Position numbers and translations under genes: made by a program
The notes under the pieces: generated by a model
Told to the model about the DNA's origin: nothing
Seen by the model: the letters and a program-made list of their open reading frames with translations, nothing else
The model's database searches: none
Assembly (NCBI RefSeq): GCF_900079775.1
Contig: NZ_LT556050.1
Coordinates: 409,381 to 473,380, forward strand
Direction of reading: 5' to 3'
DNA from: Leyella lascolaii
GTDB taxonomy: Bacteria; Bacteroidota; Bacteroidia; Bacteroidales; Bacteroidaceae
DNA: 64,000 bases
Part shown: in pieces, positions 8,885 through 17,288 of the stretch
How the letters are laid out: every line of letters starts with the position of its first letter
Position numbering within the stretch: position 1 is the first letter of the stretch

Positions 8885-8916
8885 CAAATATATGCATATA
8901 ATGTCACACATGCAAA
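8885..8916 (-). promoter_or_regulatory. Bacteroidota consensus promoter for small RNA copy 1
   Basis: TTTG, exactly 20 bases, TATATTTG on the minus strand; both boxes are perfect. The predicted start is about 8879. Confidence 0.75.
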
Positions 8917-8983
8917 TATTTCGTCTTATTTCTTTTATATTTTATATTTTTTAAACGGTATCCGTCGTCTTATTAACAATTGA

Positions 8984-9205
8984 TTATCGTATAAGCTCTT
9001 TCCCTGCCTTGTCGGACGGTATGGCGGACGTTGCGGCACTGAGAGCGTCGCCATACCAGAACACAGTGGCTGAGATGTCCACCGTTCCAGGGTCCCACGA
9101 AAGCATCTCAAAGCATATCCGCAGGTCACGAGTGAACGGAATGCCGTCGAGATTGCGCGTCCGGAAAACCTTACAGATGTTGATTCTACATTATAAACAA
9201 ACCTT
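8984..9205 (-). pseudogene. 3' remnant of a GH172/DUF2961-like gene
   Basis: The minus-strand frame ending at TAA 8984-8986 is open for about 70 codons and reads in part RTRNLDGIPFTRDL, then CFEMLSWDPGTVDISATVF, then WYGDAL. This resembles the C-terminal end of DUF2961/GH172 proteins, which carry an R-LD-IPF--SL---ME--- pattern followed by a YAATTYWYA-like strand. The frame closes at 9206-9208 with no start codon giving a plausible protein, so the 5' part is lost. Small-RNA copies lie on either side. The family call rests on memory of the consensus; the possibility that it is another beta-sandwich glycosidase end remains. Confidence 0.55.
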
Positions 9206-9263
9206 TATGAAAGTTATCCCGTACGGTTTCAGTACGCAGAAAAATACTTTCTGTAATACATAA

Positions 9264-9331
9264 CAAAAACAAAGAAGGGACTCCGCCGAGTCCCCTGTCT
9301 TTGTTAAACTTAAATCTAATACCATGAAAAA
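9264..9331 (-). ncRNA. Candidate small RNA, copy 2 (about 68 nt)
   Basis: This is a paralogue of the 8816-8880 unit: TATATTTG box at 9337-9344, the shared TTTTTCATGGTATTA and TTTAACAAAG segments, and a terminator stem GGGACTC/GAGTCCC (9277-9294) followed by a T-rich tract. Compared with copy 1 the stem is one pair longer, and a loop base differs (GGCG versus AGCG). The -33 position is TTTT instead of TTTG. Transcription would run toward the GH172-like remnant. Confidence 0.6.
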
Positions 9332-9336
9332 CACTG

Positions 9337-9368
9337 CAAATATAACGCCCGATGCCTTTTCAGTAAAA
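9337..9368 (-). promoter_or_regulatory. Promoter for small RNA copy 2
   Basis: TATATTTG (9337-9344) with TTTT (9365-9368) 20 bases upstream on the minus strand, one mismatch in the -33 box. Confidence 0.6.
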
Positions 9369-9462
9369 CAAAAGCGTCATAATCATTGCAATATAATCAT
9401 TTTATTGATATATATCAAACATATCGTAAGTTAACGTATAGATATTGAATCAATCCGTTACA

Positions 9463-12426
9463 TTAAGGAAGCAACACGACACCACACTGCTTCTTGCCGT
9501 CCATCATTATCTTCAGCGGGGCGTCAAAACGCACGTGCCGCACATAGCGCGTTTCTTCCACAGCCGGCATGGCGTCAAGAATGTCCTTGCGGAAAAGACC
9601 GTTTCCGGCATTGCCATCGACAGTGAAGTAACCCACTCCGAAGCTTGTGAGATTCTGGAAGAAGTGCGTTCCCTGACTCGGTTCCACCCTATAGTTCTTC
9701 AACGCCACCTCCACGATGAGCCGCGAGGCGCAGATGTGCGGCCACTTCACGGGTATGCCGAGCCAGTAATCGCTCGATCCCCACCGTCCGGGACCCACAA
9801 GCACGTAGTTGCGACCGTCCGCAAGAAACTTCCGGTTGATGCGTTCCACATCGTCGGCGACAGCAGGATTGTTCATGGCTGTGAAATTATCGTCTGTCTT
9901 GACATACACAACGTCCACCACATCCTCGCTTATGCCGTGTCCCAAAGAGTTGGAAGAGCGCAGCAGACATCTGTCGTCAGGTATGCCGGAAAGGTCTTCG
10001 TCGAGCACCTGCTTGGCGTCGACGATGGGCCGTATCTGCAAAAGATAGAACTCGCCCGTGCGGTCGTCGTTGATGTTGCACGCGAACTCGATCTCCACCG
10101 GACGCTTCATGCTCTCCGCACCATACTTCATCGACATCTGCAGAAGCTCCGGCAAAGGGAACACTCCCTGCTGAAGCACACCGCAGAACGATATTATCTT
10201 ACGTCCGCCGTCGTATATACCGTCGCGTATCACCTGGTCGTAAGGGTCGTAGGTCGACGCTATGAAGCTGAGCGACTTGTCTTTGTCAGCCTCCTTCACC
10301 TTCAGTTTCAGAATATTGAAACCGTCGTCCACCTTGAAGTCGTTGCCCACATGCGCGGTGTCGAGAGCGTAGAACTGGGTCTGGGTCTCGCGCAACGCCG
10401 TCTCCATCTCGCTCGTCTGCAACACCTGATTGGGATGATAGGGCGACACGCGCAGCGTCTGTCCGCCGTCCACGATGTATTTTCCGAGTCCCAGCGCGAG
10501 CGAGGCAATTCCGTCCTCAGCCTTCTCGTCGCCTATGGGATAGTAGTTGAGCGAGCGCAGCACACCGCTGAAGTTGGGATAATAACGGTTGTCGTACTGC
10601 TTGCCAACCACCTCCTGAAGTATCACAGCCATCTTTTCCTGGTCGATGACATTGCTCGTGGCGGTCATGTAAGCCTTCGAGTCACGGTAATACACGGACG
10701 CATAGACACCCTTGATGGCGCATGCCAGCATCTCGAGCATGGCATACTTGTCCTCCACATACGGTATCATGTACGTGGAATAAATGCCTGCGAAGGGCTG
10801 GTAGTGTGCGTCCTCGAGGAGCGAGCTCGACCTTATTGCGATGGGACTCTTCACCGCATCGAAGAATATAAAGAAGTCGTCGATGAGCGATTCAGGCAGT
10901 TTCGCACGTAGGAAATAGCGCAGAATATCCTCGTCGGAAGCATCACTCAACGCTATCTGATAGAGGTTGTTCTGCTCCATAAACTGGTCGAAGATGTCGG
11001 TGCAGAGCACCACCGTCTTCGGGATACGTACCTCCACGCCCGCGAACCGGTTGAATTCGGGGTGTGTCTTCACCACGTTGTCGAGAAACGCCAGACCGCG
11101 TCCCTTGCCTCCGAGCGAGCCCTCTCCTATGCGCGCGAAGTGCGAGTAGGAGTCGAACTTCATACGGTCGAACACGGCGACAACGCCAAGATTCTTCATA
11201 CGACGGTATTGCACGATGGCGTCGAAGATTATCCTGCGGTGGGCATCAACGTTTTTCAGCTTGTGCCACGTCACTTTCTTAAGGAACGCCGACACCGGGA
11301 ATATGGCTCGTGCCGACAGCCACCGGCTCATGTGATTGCGCGAGATGTGGTAGAGCATGGAGTCGTATGGAATCTTGAAGATATTGTCTTGCAGTTCCTT
11401 CAGGCTGCGCACGCGCATTATCTCGGCATGAGTGGCAGGGTCGCGGAATATAAAGTCGCCGAAACCCATGTGTTCCTCGAGTATGTGACGAAGGTCTATG
11501 CTTGCTGTCTTTGACGTCTTGTCAACGAACTTGAAGCCCTCCGCCAACGCTTTTTCGCGGTTGGCGCTCTCCGCGCTGTCAATGATGAGCGGCACATACT
11601 CGTCTTCCGAGCGTATGTGGCGCAACAGCTTAAGCCCCGCGTCAGGGTCTTTCTCCCCGTCGACGGGGAAGCGCACGTCGCTTATCACACCAAGGACATT
11701 GGACGAATAGCGGTCGTACAGCTCCATAGCCTCCTCATATGTCCTCGCGAGCACCACCTTCGGACGTCCCCGCATGCGCAGAGTGGCGGCATGGCGGTTG
11801 AGAGCCTCGGTGGAGAAACGCTTACTCTGCATGAGCACATAGTTGTATAGATAAGGCAGGATGGAACTGTAATAGCGTATGCCGTCCTCAACAAGGAGTA
11901 TCATCTGCACCCCTCCCTCGCGTATGTCGTGGTCGAGATTCATCTTGTCCTCGATGAGTTTGATTATCGACAGGATGAGGTTTGTGTTTCCGAGCCAGCA
12001 GAACACGTAGTCGAAGATGGAAAGGTCCTCGTCCTGCATACGCCTCGTGATGCCGTGGGAGAACGGTGTGAGCACCACACAATGGATGTCGGGGAACACT
12101 GCCTTTATGTCGCGCGCCACGGAGAAGGCGTCGTTGTCGGCGTTGCCCGGCATACATATCACGAGGTCGATGTTCATGGTATGGAGCACCTTATAAGCCT
12201 CCTCGGTGGTGCTCACCTGCGTGAACGTGGGCGGATAGCGCAGTCCCAGTTCCATATACTCGTTGTAAATCTTCTCCTCTATACGCCCGTCGTCCTCGAG
12301 CATGAAGGCATCGTAAGGGTTCGCCACTATCAGAACGTTGTATATGCGGCGCAGCATGAGGTTCATGAACGTCACATCCTTCAGATAGAAACGGCTGAAC
12401 TCCTGAGGTATGGTGTTCTCTTCCAT
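9463..12426 (-). CDS. Receiver-domain protein fused to a PEP-synthase-like (PPDK_N) ATP-binding region
   Basis: A 987-residue protein. Residues about 28-160 form a degenerate response-regulator receiver with no acidic pocket. Residues about 175-320 form a second receiver with plausible acidic pocket (LLVEDG, D181), phospho-acceptor D250 (VISDVRFP) and lysine K303 (FVDKTS). From about 430 onward the chain resembles the N-terminal ATP-binding domain of PEP synthase/PPDK: GEGSLGGKGRG at 434-444 and AIRSSSLLED at 530-539. The catalytic-histidine swivelling domain and TIM-barrel PEP domain of true PEP synthases are not seen. It is therefore more likely a signalling or phosphotransfer protein than a metabolic synthase. 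It begins 46 bases after the DUF5005-like gene and may share its transcript. Confidence 0.75.
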   Translation of the reverse strand: MEENTIPQEFSRFYLKDVTFMNLMLRRIYNVLIVANPYDAFMLEDDGRIEEKIYNEYMELGLRYPPTFTQVSTTEEAYKVLHTMNIDLVICMPGNADNDAFSVARDIKAVFPDIHCVVLTPFSHGITRRMQDEDLSIFDYVFCWLGNTNLILSIIKLIEDKMNLDHDIREGGVQMILLVEDGIRYYSSILPYLYNYVLMQSKRFSTEALNRHAATLRMRGRPKVVLARTYEEAMELYDRYSSNVLGVISDVRFPVDGEKDPDAGLKLLRHIRSEDEYVPLIIDSAESANREKALAEGFKFVDKTSKTASIDLRHILEEHMGFGDFIFRDPATHAEIMRVRSLKELQDNIFKIPYDSMLYHISRNHMSRWLSARAIFPVSAFLKKVTWHKLKNVDAHRRIIFDAIVQYRRMKNLGVVAVFDRMKFDSYSHFARIGEGSLGGKGRGLAFLDNVVKTHPEFNRFAGVEVRIPKTVVLCTDIFDQFMEQNNLYQIALSDASDEDILRYFLRAKLPESLIDDFFIFFDAVKSPIAIRSSSLLEDAHYQPFAGIYSTYMIPYVEDKYAMLEMLACAIKGVYASVYYRDSKAYMTATSNVIDQEKMAVILQEVVGKQYDNRYYPNFSGVLRSLNYYPIGDEKAEDGIASLALGLGKYIVDGGQTLRVSPYHPNQVLQTSEMETALRETQTQFYALDTAHVGNDFKVDDGFNILKLKVKEADKDKSLSFIASTYDPYDQVIRDGIYDGGRKIISFCGVLQQGVFPLPELLQMSMKYGAESMKRPVEIEFACNINDDRTGEFYLLQIRPIVDAKQVLDEDLSGIPDDRCLLRSSNSLGHGISEDVVDVVYVKTDDNFTAMNNPAVADDVERINRKFLADGRNYVLVGPGRWGSSDYWLGIPVKWPHICASRLIVEVALKNYRVEPSQGTHFFQNLTSFGVGYFTVDGNAGNGLFRKDILDAMPAVEETRYVRHVRFDAPLKIMMDGKKQCGVVLLP

Positions 12427-12472
12427 AGTATGGTGGTTTATGTTGTTATCTTATGAAATCGGTTCGCATGTA

Positions 12473-14515
12473 TTATCTTACGACCACCTTTCTGCCGTTG
12501 TGTATGTATATGCCGCGTGTTGGACGGTCTACGCGGATGCCCTGCAGATTGTAGTAATGCCCGTCTTTCACAACCGGTGTGACGCTTACTCCGCCTATTC
12601 CGCTCGTGGTGTCATCACCGAAGAGGTTCTTCCAGTTGAACACCCGATAGAAGAACGGACGGTAATAGTCGGCACTGCCGGGGTCGTTGAAGTTTTTCCA
12701 GAAATTGTCCGGGTCGCTGTTGGTGGAGAACACGAGCTCTCCCTCGCGCGAGAGCGCAGGATGGAGGTTCACCATGTAGAGCCAGTGATAGGCTGTGTCT
12801 CCCAGCTTGTCGAGCTCACCGGGGAGGACAAAGAGCAGCCGCTTCTCGCCGAACGGACCGTAAGGAGTCTTGCTGCGGTAGATGTACACCTCACGGGCGA
12901 AGTAAGGTCCCTGCGCCGTCATGTAGTACCAGTCGCCGTCCTTGAACACCCACGGCATGTTGCACTGATGGTTGTTCTCCATGATCTGCGAGCGTTTCAT
13001 CTCCTCGTCGGTAGGATATGCGTCCTGCCATACGAAGTCTCCGCCCTCCTCGGGGCGCACATAGTACTGCCACTTGCTGTAAAGGTCGTGCGTCCCGGTG
13101 CGTGCCACGAGCACGTCGTAGCCGTTAGTGGCATAGAGATAGTTGTGTCCGTCGTCGCCCTCACATAGCGTTGAGCCATACGATACGGTGTTGTCGTTTA
13201 TCTGATGCTTCACCAGCTCGCGGTAAAGATAATTGCCTTTCTTGGGCAGATAGTCGGGGATGTCGTCAAGATAGTAGCCTTCGGGAATGGTGCCGTCGAG
13301 GCGGTAGGTGGCGAGACTTGTGCCAAGGGCGCGCAGTTCCTGCGAAGCCGTTCCCATCCACATCATCTGCAGCTTGCCGTCATATATTGTTCCGTCGCCC
13401 GACCAATACACGCGGTCCTGGTCGATGTCGCCCGCAAGAATCTCGTCGAGCGTCTTCTCACCGTCCGGATGGCGCAGGTGTGTGCGGCAGTGGAAGTAGC
13501 GTGCCGCCGCCGGGTCGGTCCAGTTGACATAGTCGGCAAGCCATATGAGGTCGTCCTCCGTCTCTCCCAGCACTCCGTCTGTGGCTTTCTGGAGCATCAC
13601 ACTGTTGCGCGGGAAGTTGCAGTCAAAGCGCGAACGGTCGTCAGCGTTCACCCTTCCGTAGAAGCTGTCGTTGAATGTCCAGAACACACTTCCGTCCGGC
13701 AGACCCACTGTGAGCACACCGTCGCCGCCGTTCCAGCCGCGCGTGCGGGTGAACAGACGGTTGTATTTAAGGTCCTTGTATGCCACCGCCGCACCGTCGC
13801 GTGTGGCGTCCGGCATGCGCTCGAGGTTCCATTCGGGCTTTATGTCAGGTCCGTCTGTAGGATTGTCGGTAGATCCGTCGGGGCGCGTCACGGTGATGTG
13901 GGTGTCTGTCAACGTGACGTTGCTTATGTTGTCGCCCGCGAATGTGGCTATGCGTGTCTGATTGCCGCGCTCCTCTCCGCCTATGTCGTCAGCCTTGTCG
14001 AAGGTTGCATGTCCGGCGATATAGTCGAGATGGAACGTTCCGGTCTTGTCATCGGTGCGTATGGAGAACTCCGCATAGATGCTGTCCACCTCTGTATCAG
14101 GAGTCGATGCGTTGAAAAGGCTCTTGAAATCGCGGTCGGTCATGAATCCTATCCATTTGTATCCGGACTTAGGATAATCCTTGTTGAGCAGTGCGGTGTA
14201 CTTGTCGTTCGGCACGAGACGGCGTGTTATGACACTCTTATATTCGTCGTCGCCAACGTCGGTACCAGGTTTGGGCACCTGTGTCATCACAATGTCGCCC
14301 TCTGCCTTCCACCCGTCAGGAACACAGATGCCGAACAGTCCGTAAACATGCAGCACCGACCCGTTGTCGCTTGTGCCGCTTCTCTTCACCACCACCTTGC
14401 CGTTGAACACACTGTTGGTGACTGCCTCGTGCGGCTGCTCAATAAGTGTGAACTTATAGCACGACACCATTATGAGTGCCGCGATGAATGTAAGGAGGAT
14501 AGATTTTACCTTCAT
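12473..14515 (-). CDS. Secreted DUF5005-like beta-propeller lipoprotein with C-terminal sorting tail
   Basis: A 680-residue protein with an N-terminal lipoprotein-type signal (hydrophobic residues 5-16, then MVSC with the candidate lipidated cysteine at 19). Residues about 230-630 contain repeated short beta motifs (DGSVFWTFNDSFYGRV, VYWSGDGTIYDGKLQMMWMG, MPWVFKDGDWYYMTAQGPY) of the type found in DUF5005 or GH43-like five-bladed propellers. The C-terminus YYNLQGIRVDRPTRGIYIH, then NGRKVVVR, is a Bacteroidales C-terminal targeting motif. It is probably a surface glycan-binding or glycoside-hydrolase-like protein; catalytic residues cannot be assigned. Upstream is a repeat unit carrying a consensus promoter. 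Confidence 0.7.
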   Translation of the reverse strand: MKVKSILLTFIAALIMVSCYKFTLIEQPHEAVTNSVFNGKVVVKRSGTSDNGSVLHVYGLFGICVPDGWKAEGDIVMTQVPKPGTDVGDDEYKSVITRRLVPNDKYTALLNKDYPKSGYKWIGFMTDRDFKSLFNASTPDTEVDSIYAEFSIRTDDKTGTFHLDYIAGHATFDKADDIGGEERGNQTRIATFAGDNISNVTLTDTHITVTRPDGSTDNPTDGPDIKPEWNLERMPDATRDGAAVAYKDLKYNRLFTRTRGWNGGDGVLTVGLPDGSVFWTFNDSFYGRVNADDRSRFDCNFPRNSVMLQKATDGVLGETEDDLIWLADYVNWTDPAAARYFHCRTHLRHPDGEKTLDEILAGDIDQDRVYWSGDGTIYDGKLQMMWMGTASQELRALGTSLATYRLDGTIPEGYYLDDIPDYLPKKGNYLYRELVKHQINDNTVSYGSTLCEGDDGHNYLYATNGYDVLVARTGTHDLYSKWQYYVRPEEGGDFVWQDAYPTDEEMKRSQIMENNHQCNMPWVFKDGDWYYMTAQGPYFAREVYIYRSKTPYGPFGEKRLLFVLPGELDKLGDTAYHWLYMVNLHPALSREGELVFSTNSDPDNFWKNFNDPGSADYYRPFFYRVFNWKNLFGDDTTSGIGGVSVTPVVKDGHYYNLQGIRVDRPTRGIYIHNGRKVVVR

Positions 14516-14641
14516 AGTTTTCAGTTATTTGTTATGTTATTAATTGTTGTCTCATCATACGCCATGCGGCAACGTGTTTGCTCAAGAATACATCGCACGG
14601 AAAATGGTGGTCACAGATAACAAGCCGCAGCTTATCTTTGA

Positions 14642-14729
14642 CAAAGATAATGCAAGGCGAGCGCAACGGCAAGACGGGAAAACTCTGTTTTTCCAGGCTT
14701 GACACTGCCGAGCCGCAGCTTATCTTTGA
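14642..14729 (-). repeat. Promoter-repeat array 2: one 88-base unit upstream of the DUF5005-like gene
   Basis: Reading the minus strand, a unit of exactly 88 bases runs from the -7 box at 14730-14737 to a second TATCTTTG at 14642-14649. It is a close relative of the 88-base units at 20551-20814 with a changed hairpin tip (GGAAAAACAGAGTTTTCC-like). The junctions here are palindromic, TTATCTTTG-A-CAAAGATAA, so the -7 box can be read on both strands. A shortened fragment continues to about 14612. The gene starts at 14515 in the same orientation. Confidence 0.8.
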
Positions 14730-14761
14730 CAAAGATAAGAAAAGGGCGGCACAACGGCAAA
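14730..14761 (-). promoter_or_regulatory. Consensus promoter upstream of repeat array 2
   Basis: TTTG (14758-14761), 20-base spacer, TATCTTTG (14730-14737) on the minus strand; a perfect match to the Bacteroidota consensus. The repeat unit follows directly at the expected transcription start. Confidence 0.7.
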
Positions 14762-15132
14762 TGAATGCCGAAGTTTTTTCAGAACACGGCATGAACCGAA
14801 TCAGCTATAAATATGCCACGAAAACGGAAAGCACGGACACTAAACAGCGTGGCTTGCGAGATAGAAAATCAAAACGTACATGCGACAGTCACGACGTGAA
14901 ATACGGAAAAGCAAAACGTGAAAAGCAATGGTTCGCCTTACAGCTCCGACACTCAGCCGTGCCACCACGCAACACTTTTTAACGCCATTTTAACACGCCG
15001 ACGCAATGAAACGGCACGTAAGGGCGAAATACGCGAGTATTGCGAGGATACGGATATATCTTTGTATATCAAAACATTACACAGAATCACACATCAACAG
15101 AAGCTCTCCTGCCTCCCCATCGCACCCGTCAT
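14762..15132. other. Intergenic stretch with no recognisable gene
   Basis: Between array 2 and the 22-base array nothing codes convincingly. Open frames of 80-134 codons exist on the plus strand but they cross repeat units, lack family resemblance and have low-complexity Lys/Arg/Ser composition. Confidence 0.5.
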
Positions 15133-15286
15133 TCCATCCGGAAAAGGCTCTTCCAGACGGTGAAAAAGGCTCTTCCGTCCAATGAAAAAGCCTTTCTCAT
15201 CACCCGAAACGCACCGTTCCGCCACATCATAAACACCGTTCCGCCGACCGATAAAGCCCGTTCCGCATGACGGAACACCCGTCTCC
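15133..15286. repeat. Degenerate array with exact 22-base period (array 2, seven units)
   Basis: Seven consecutive units of 22 bases start at 15133, 15155, 15177, 15199, 15221, 15243 and 15265. Most have a GAAAAAGCC- or TAAAGCCC-like core at positions 9-16 and end in TTCC. The first seven bases vary freely. The remaining 15287-15900 stretch up to the next gene shows nothing recognisable. Confidence 0.7.
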
Positions 15287-15925
15287 ACCTTCTCGCTCCG
15301 TTTTTCCCGCCATACAAAACAGCGGATAAGCGTGTCTTATAACCTGTAATCCGTTATGCAGCGGACAAAAAGCCGTACGGCATTTAACATATGAAAGACA
15401 CCGTTCGGAGCCGGGACTGTTAAGAAAAGCAAACAAAACCATGCGGACACAACACGTCAGGACAATTCCGACAAACAGCCTCCACGACTCCCGGACGCAA
15501 AAAAGGAAACCGTCTCAAAACAGAAAGTGAAACACATAACCTCGCAACACACAAGAAAGAAACATCCCGCGCGTCACTCTTACAACAACGATAAACAAAG
15601 ACATTCCGCACAATAAGGTCTGCAAACACACCTGAGACAAGTTGCATTTCACGACAAACAGACTCATAAACAAATAAAAACGCCAATCAAACAGGCTGAC
15701 TGCCGCACAGCAATAAGAATTTTACATAATTTCAATACGCAAACAGTTCAATATTCAATATAATATTTATAATTTTGCATGATTCTAAGTTGATGCTCAC
15801 ATATGTCATATAATGAAAAATCATTTACTTTATACCATAATACAACTTTAACGAATACAGTATCCCATTCAGCATAAAAACGGCTTCAACAATCGTTATA
15901 ATAAATTACTGAGGAGGCATATTAA

Positions 15926-16321
15926 ATGAGCATAAAGAAATTTCTATACAGACTGAAATACGGTTTTTACACAATTGAAAGCATCGAACCCAGAGCAGAC
16001 AGGAGGCTTGGAGTAATAACAACAGGATTGGTAGGTGGTCTCATATGCAATATACTAAGCATCATCGGACTGAAATATATGATATCATTAGGAGTCGTAC
16101 CGCTATGTAGTATCGTGCTTGCTGCATTCTTTCTATTCCTCTATATTACGTACGTAATTTATAAAAAGTACTATGATGACGAGCTTTTTGAGAGGTATAT
16201 TAAGGTTTTCAAAAGGGAATCATTCATAAGAAAGGCATTATGGGCAATATTCGCCTATGCCCTGATGGTTGTGTTCTTTGTATATTTTTTTGTGAGTATT
16301 GCGTTCTTCTTTATGTCGTAA
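15926..16321 (+). CDS. Small membrane protein, tandem duplicate copy 1
   Basis: 131 residues with three probable membrane helices (about 32-50, 54-77 and 105-128) separated by a charged loop (YKKYYDDELFERYIKVFKRE). The product is closely similar to the next gene. A true Shine-Dalgarno AGGAGG (15912-15917) stands eight bases before the ATG, which is rare in this genome and fixes the start. The region is markedly more AT-rich and uses different codons from its neighbours, suggesting transfer. I do not recognise a family. Confidence 0.7.
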   Translation: MSIKKFLYRLKYGFYTIESIEPRADRRLGVITTGLVGGLICNILSIIGLKYMISLGVVPLCSIVLAAFFLFLYITYVIYKKYYDDELFERYIKVFKRESFIRKALWAIFAYALMVVFFVYFFVSIAFFFMS

Positions 16322-16400
16322 TAAATTTTCATCACAGCTTTTATGTTTAACATCAAAACTCTTACAACGGTAGAATAACAATTTTCTGAGGACATATTAA

Positions 16401-16796
16401 ATGAGTATCGAGAAGTTACTAAACCGGTTGAGATATGGTTTTTATACCATTGAAAGTATACCGAGTATAGCAGATAGAAGAATAGGTCTGATAATACACG
16501 GATTAATCGGTGCTCCTATATGCAATATACTAAGCATCATCGGACTTAAATATATGATATCATTAGGAGTTGTACCGCTTTGTACTATAGTGGTTGCAGC
16601 GTTCTTTCTATTCCTTTATATTACGTACATAATTGAGAAAAAGTATTTAGATGGCGAGCTTTTTGAGAAGTATATTACGGTTTTCAAAAGGGAATCATTC
16701 ATAAGAAAGACATTATGGGCTATATTCGCCTATGCCATGATGGTTGTTTTCTTTGCATATTTCTTTGTGAGTATTGCGCTGTTCTTCATGTCGTAA
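16401..16796 (+). CDS. Small membrane protein, tandem duplicate copy 2
   Basis: 131 residues, colinear with the preceding gene without gaps. The segment CNILSIIGLKYMISLGVVP is identical, and so is KRESFIRK; differences cluster in the N-terminal 40 residues. It has the same three-helix layout, the same spacing and a weaker Shine-Dalgarno GAGGA (16388-16392). The non-coding leaders of the two copies (TTTCTGAGGACATATTAAATGAG versus CTGAGGAGGCATATTAAATGAG style) are also related, so the duplication included the ribosome-binding region. Function unknown; the pair is likely co-transcribed. Confidence 0.7.
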   Translation: MSIEKLLNRLRYGFYTIESIPSIADRRIGLIIHGLIGAPICNILSIIGLKYMISLGVVPLCTIVVAAFFLFLYITYIIEKKYLDGELFEKYITVFKRESFIRKTLWAIFAYAMMVVFFAYFFVSIALFFMS

Positions 16797-17066
16797 CAAA
16801 CATTTTCAGATCTCTGTAACTATACTGACGCAAAACGAGTGTGATTATACATACACCTATTATTATAATACACGCGGAACAATAAATGCCGTTATATAAA
16901 CGTGGCATCACCATTGAACCGCGCATAGTCTGTCCGATGTAAAGCGTGGAGGGCTGTAAGCCTATTGAAACGGGACAATTGTCAGAGCCGTATCCGGCAA
17001 TAATATGTATGTAAAAGCGTGACTGAACCAGACCGGTTAAGGTGATTCAGAATCACTGTCTGTTGG

Positions 17067-17273
17067 CTTTTAAACCCAAATCGCTCATTAGAACACTGAT
17101 TATACATTAAGGTTTATTGTCAGCTCTTCATCCTTCTTCCGCACTGCTGCCGTCATCTTGTATTCAGCTTTTTCTTGATGTAGCCCGCTACATCTTCGAT
17201 AAAACTGAATACAATCTGGCTGACAGCAGCACGAAATAAGAATGGAAGTCTAATGACCGATTCGGGTTAAAAG
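17067..17273 (+). repeat. MITE-like 207-bp element, copy i
   Basis: Imperfect 25-26-bp terminal inverted repeats (17067-17092 and 17249-17273; consensus CTTTTAAACCCGAATCGGTC) enclose a long imperfect palindrome: CTTCATCCTTCTTCCG at the left pairs with the region ending GAATGGAAG at the right. At its centre is the perfect small hairpin GATGTAGC-CC-GCTACATC. There is no open frame. The rest of 16797-17288 shows nothing recognisable. Confidence 0.75.
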
Positions 17274-17288
17274 ATTCGGGAACAATGT

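Noticed and set aside
8860..8900. Plus-strand start ATGAAAAACGCTGCAAATA (and the matching one at 9324)
   Set aside because: It looks like a leader with a start codon, but the frame ends quickly and the conserved unit makes sense only as a minus-strand promoter, body and terminator.
9445..10911. 488-codon plus-strand frame opposite the receiver/PEP-synthase-like gene
   Set aside because: Antisense shadow with His/Val/Arg-rich composition, no family resemblance and no ribosome-binding or promoter signal.
13205..14620. 471-codon plus-strand frame opposite the DUF5005-like gene
   Set aside because: Shadow of the real minus-strand gene; it crosses that gene's start region and the leader.
14578..14982. 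134-codon plus-strand frame
   Set aside because: It runs through the promoter-repeat unit; the similar frames in other units show it is a repeat by-product.
15133..15286. CRISPR array
   Set aside because: Period is 22 with no separate spacers, units are degenerate along their whole length, and no cas genes are near.
16797..17066. Decayed gene with peptides such as KPIETGQLSEPYPAI
   Set aside because: Several stops in every frame and no family recognised; too weak to call.
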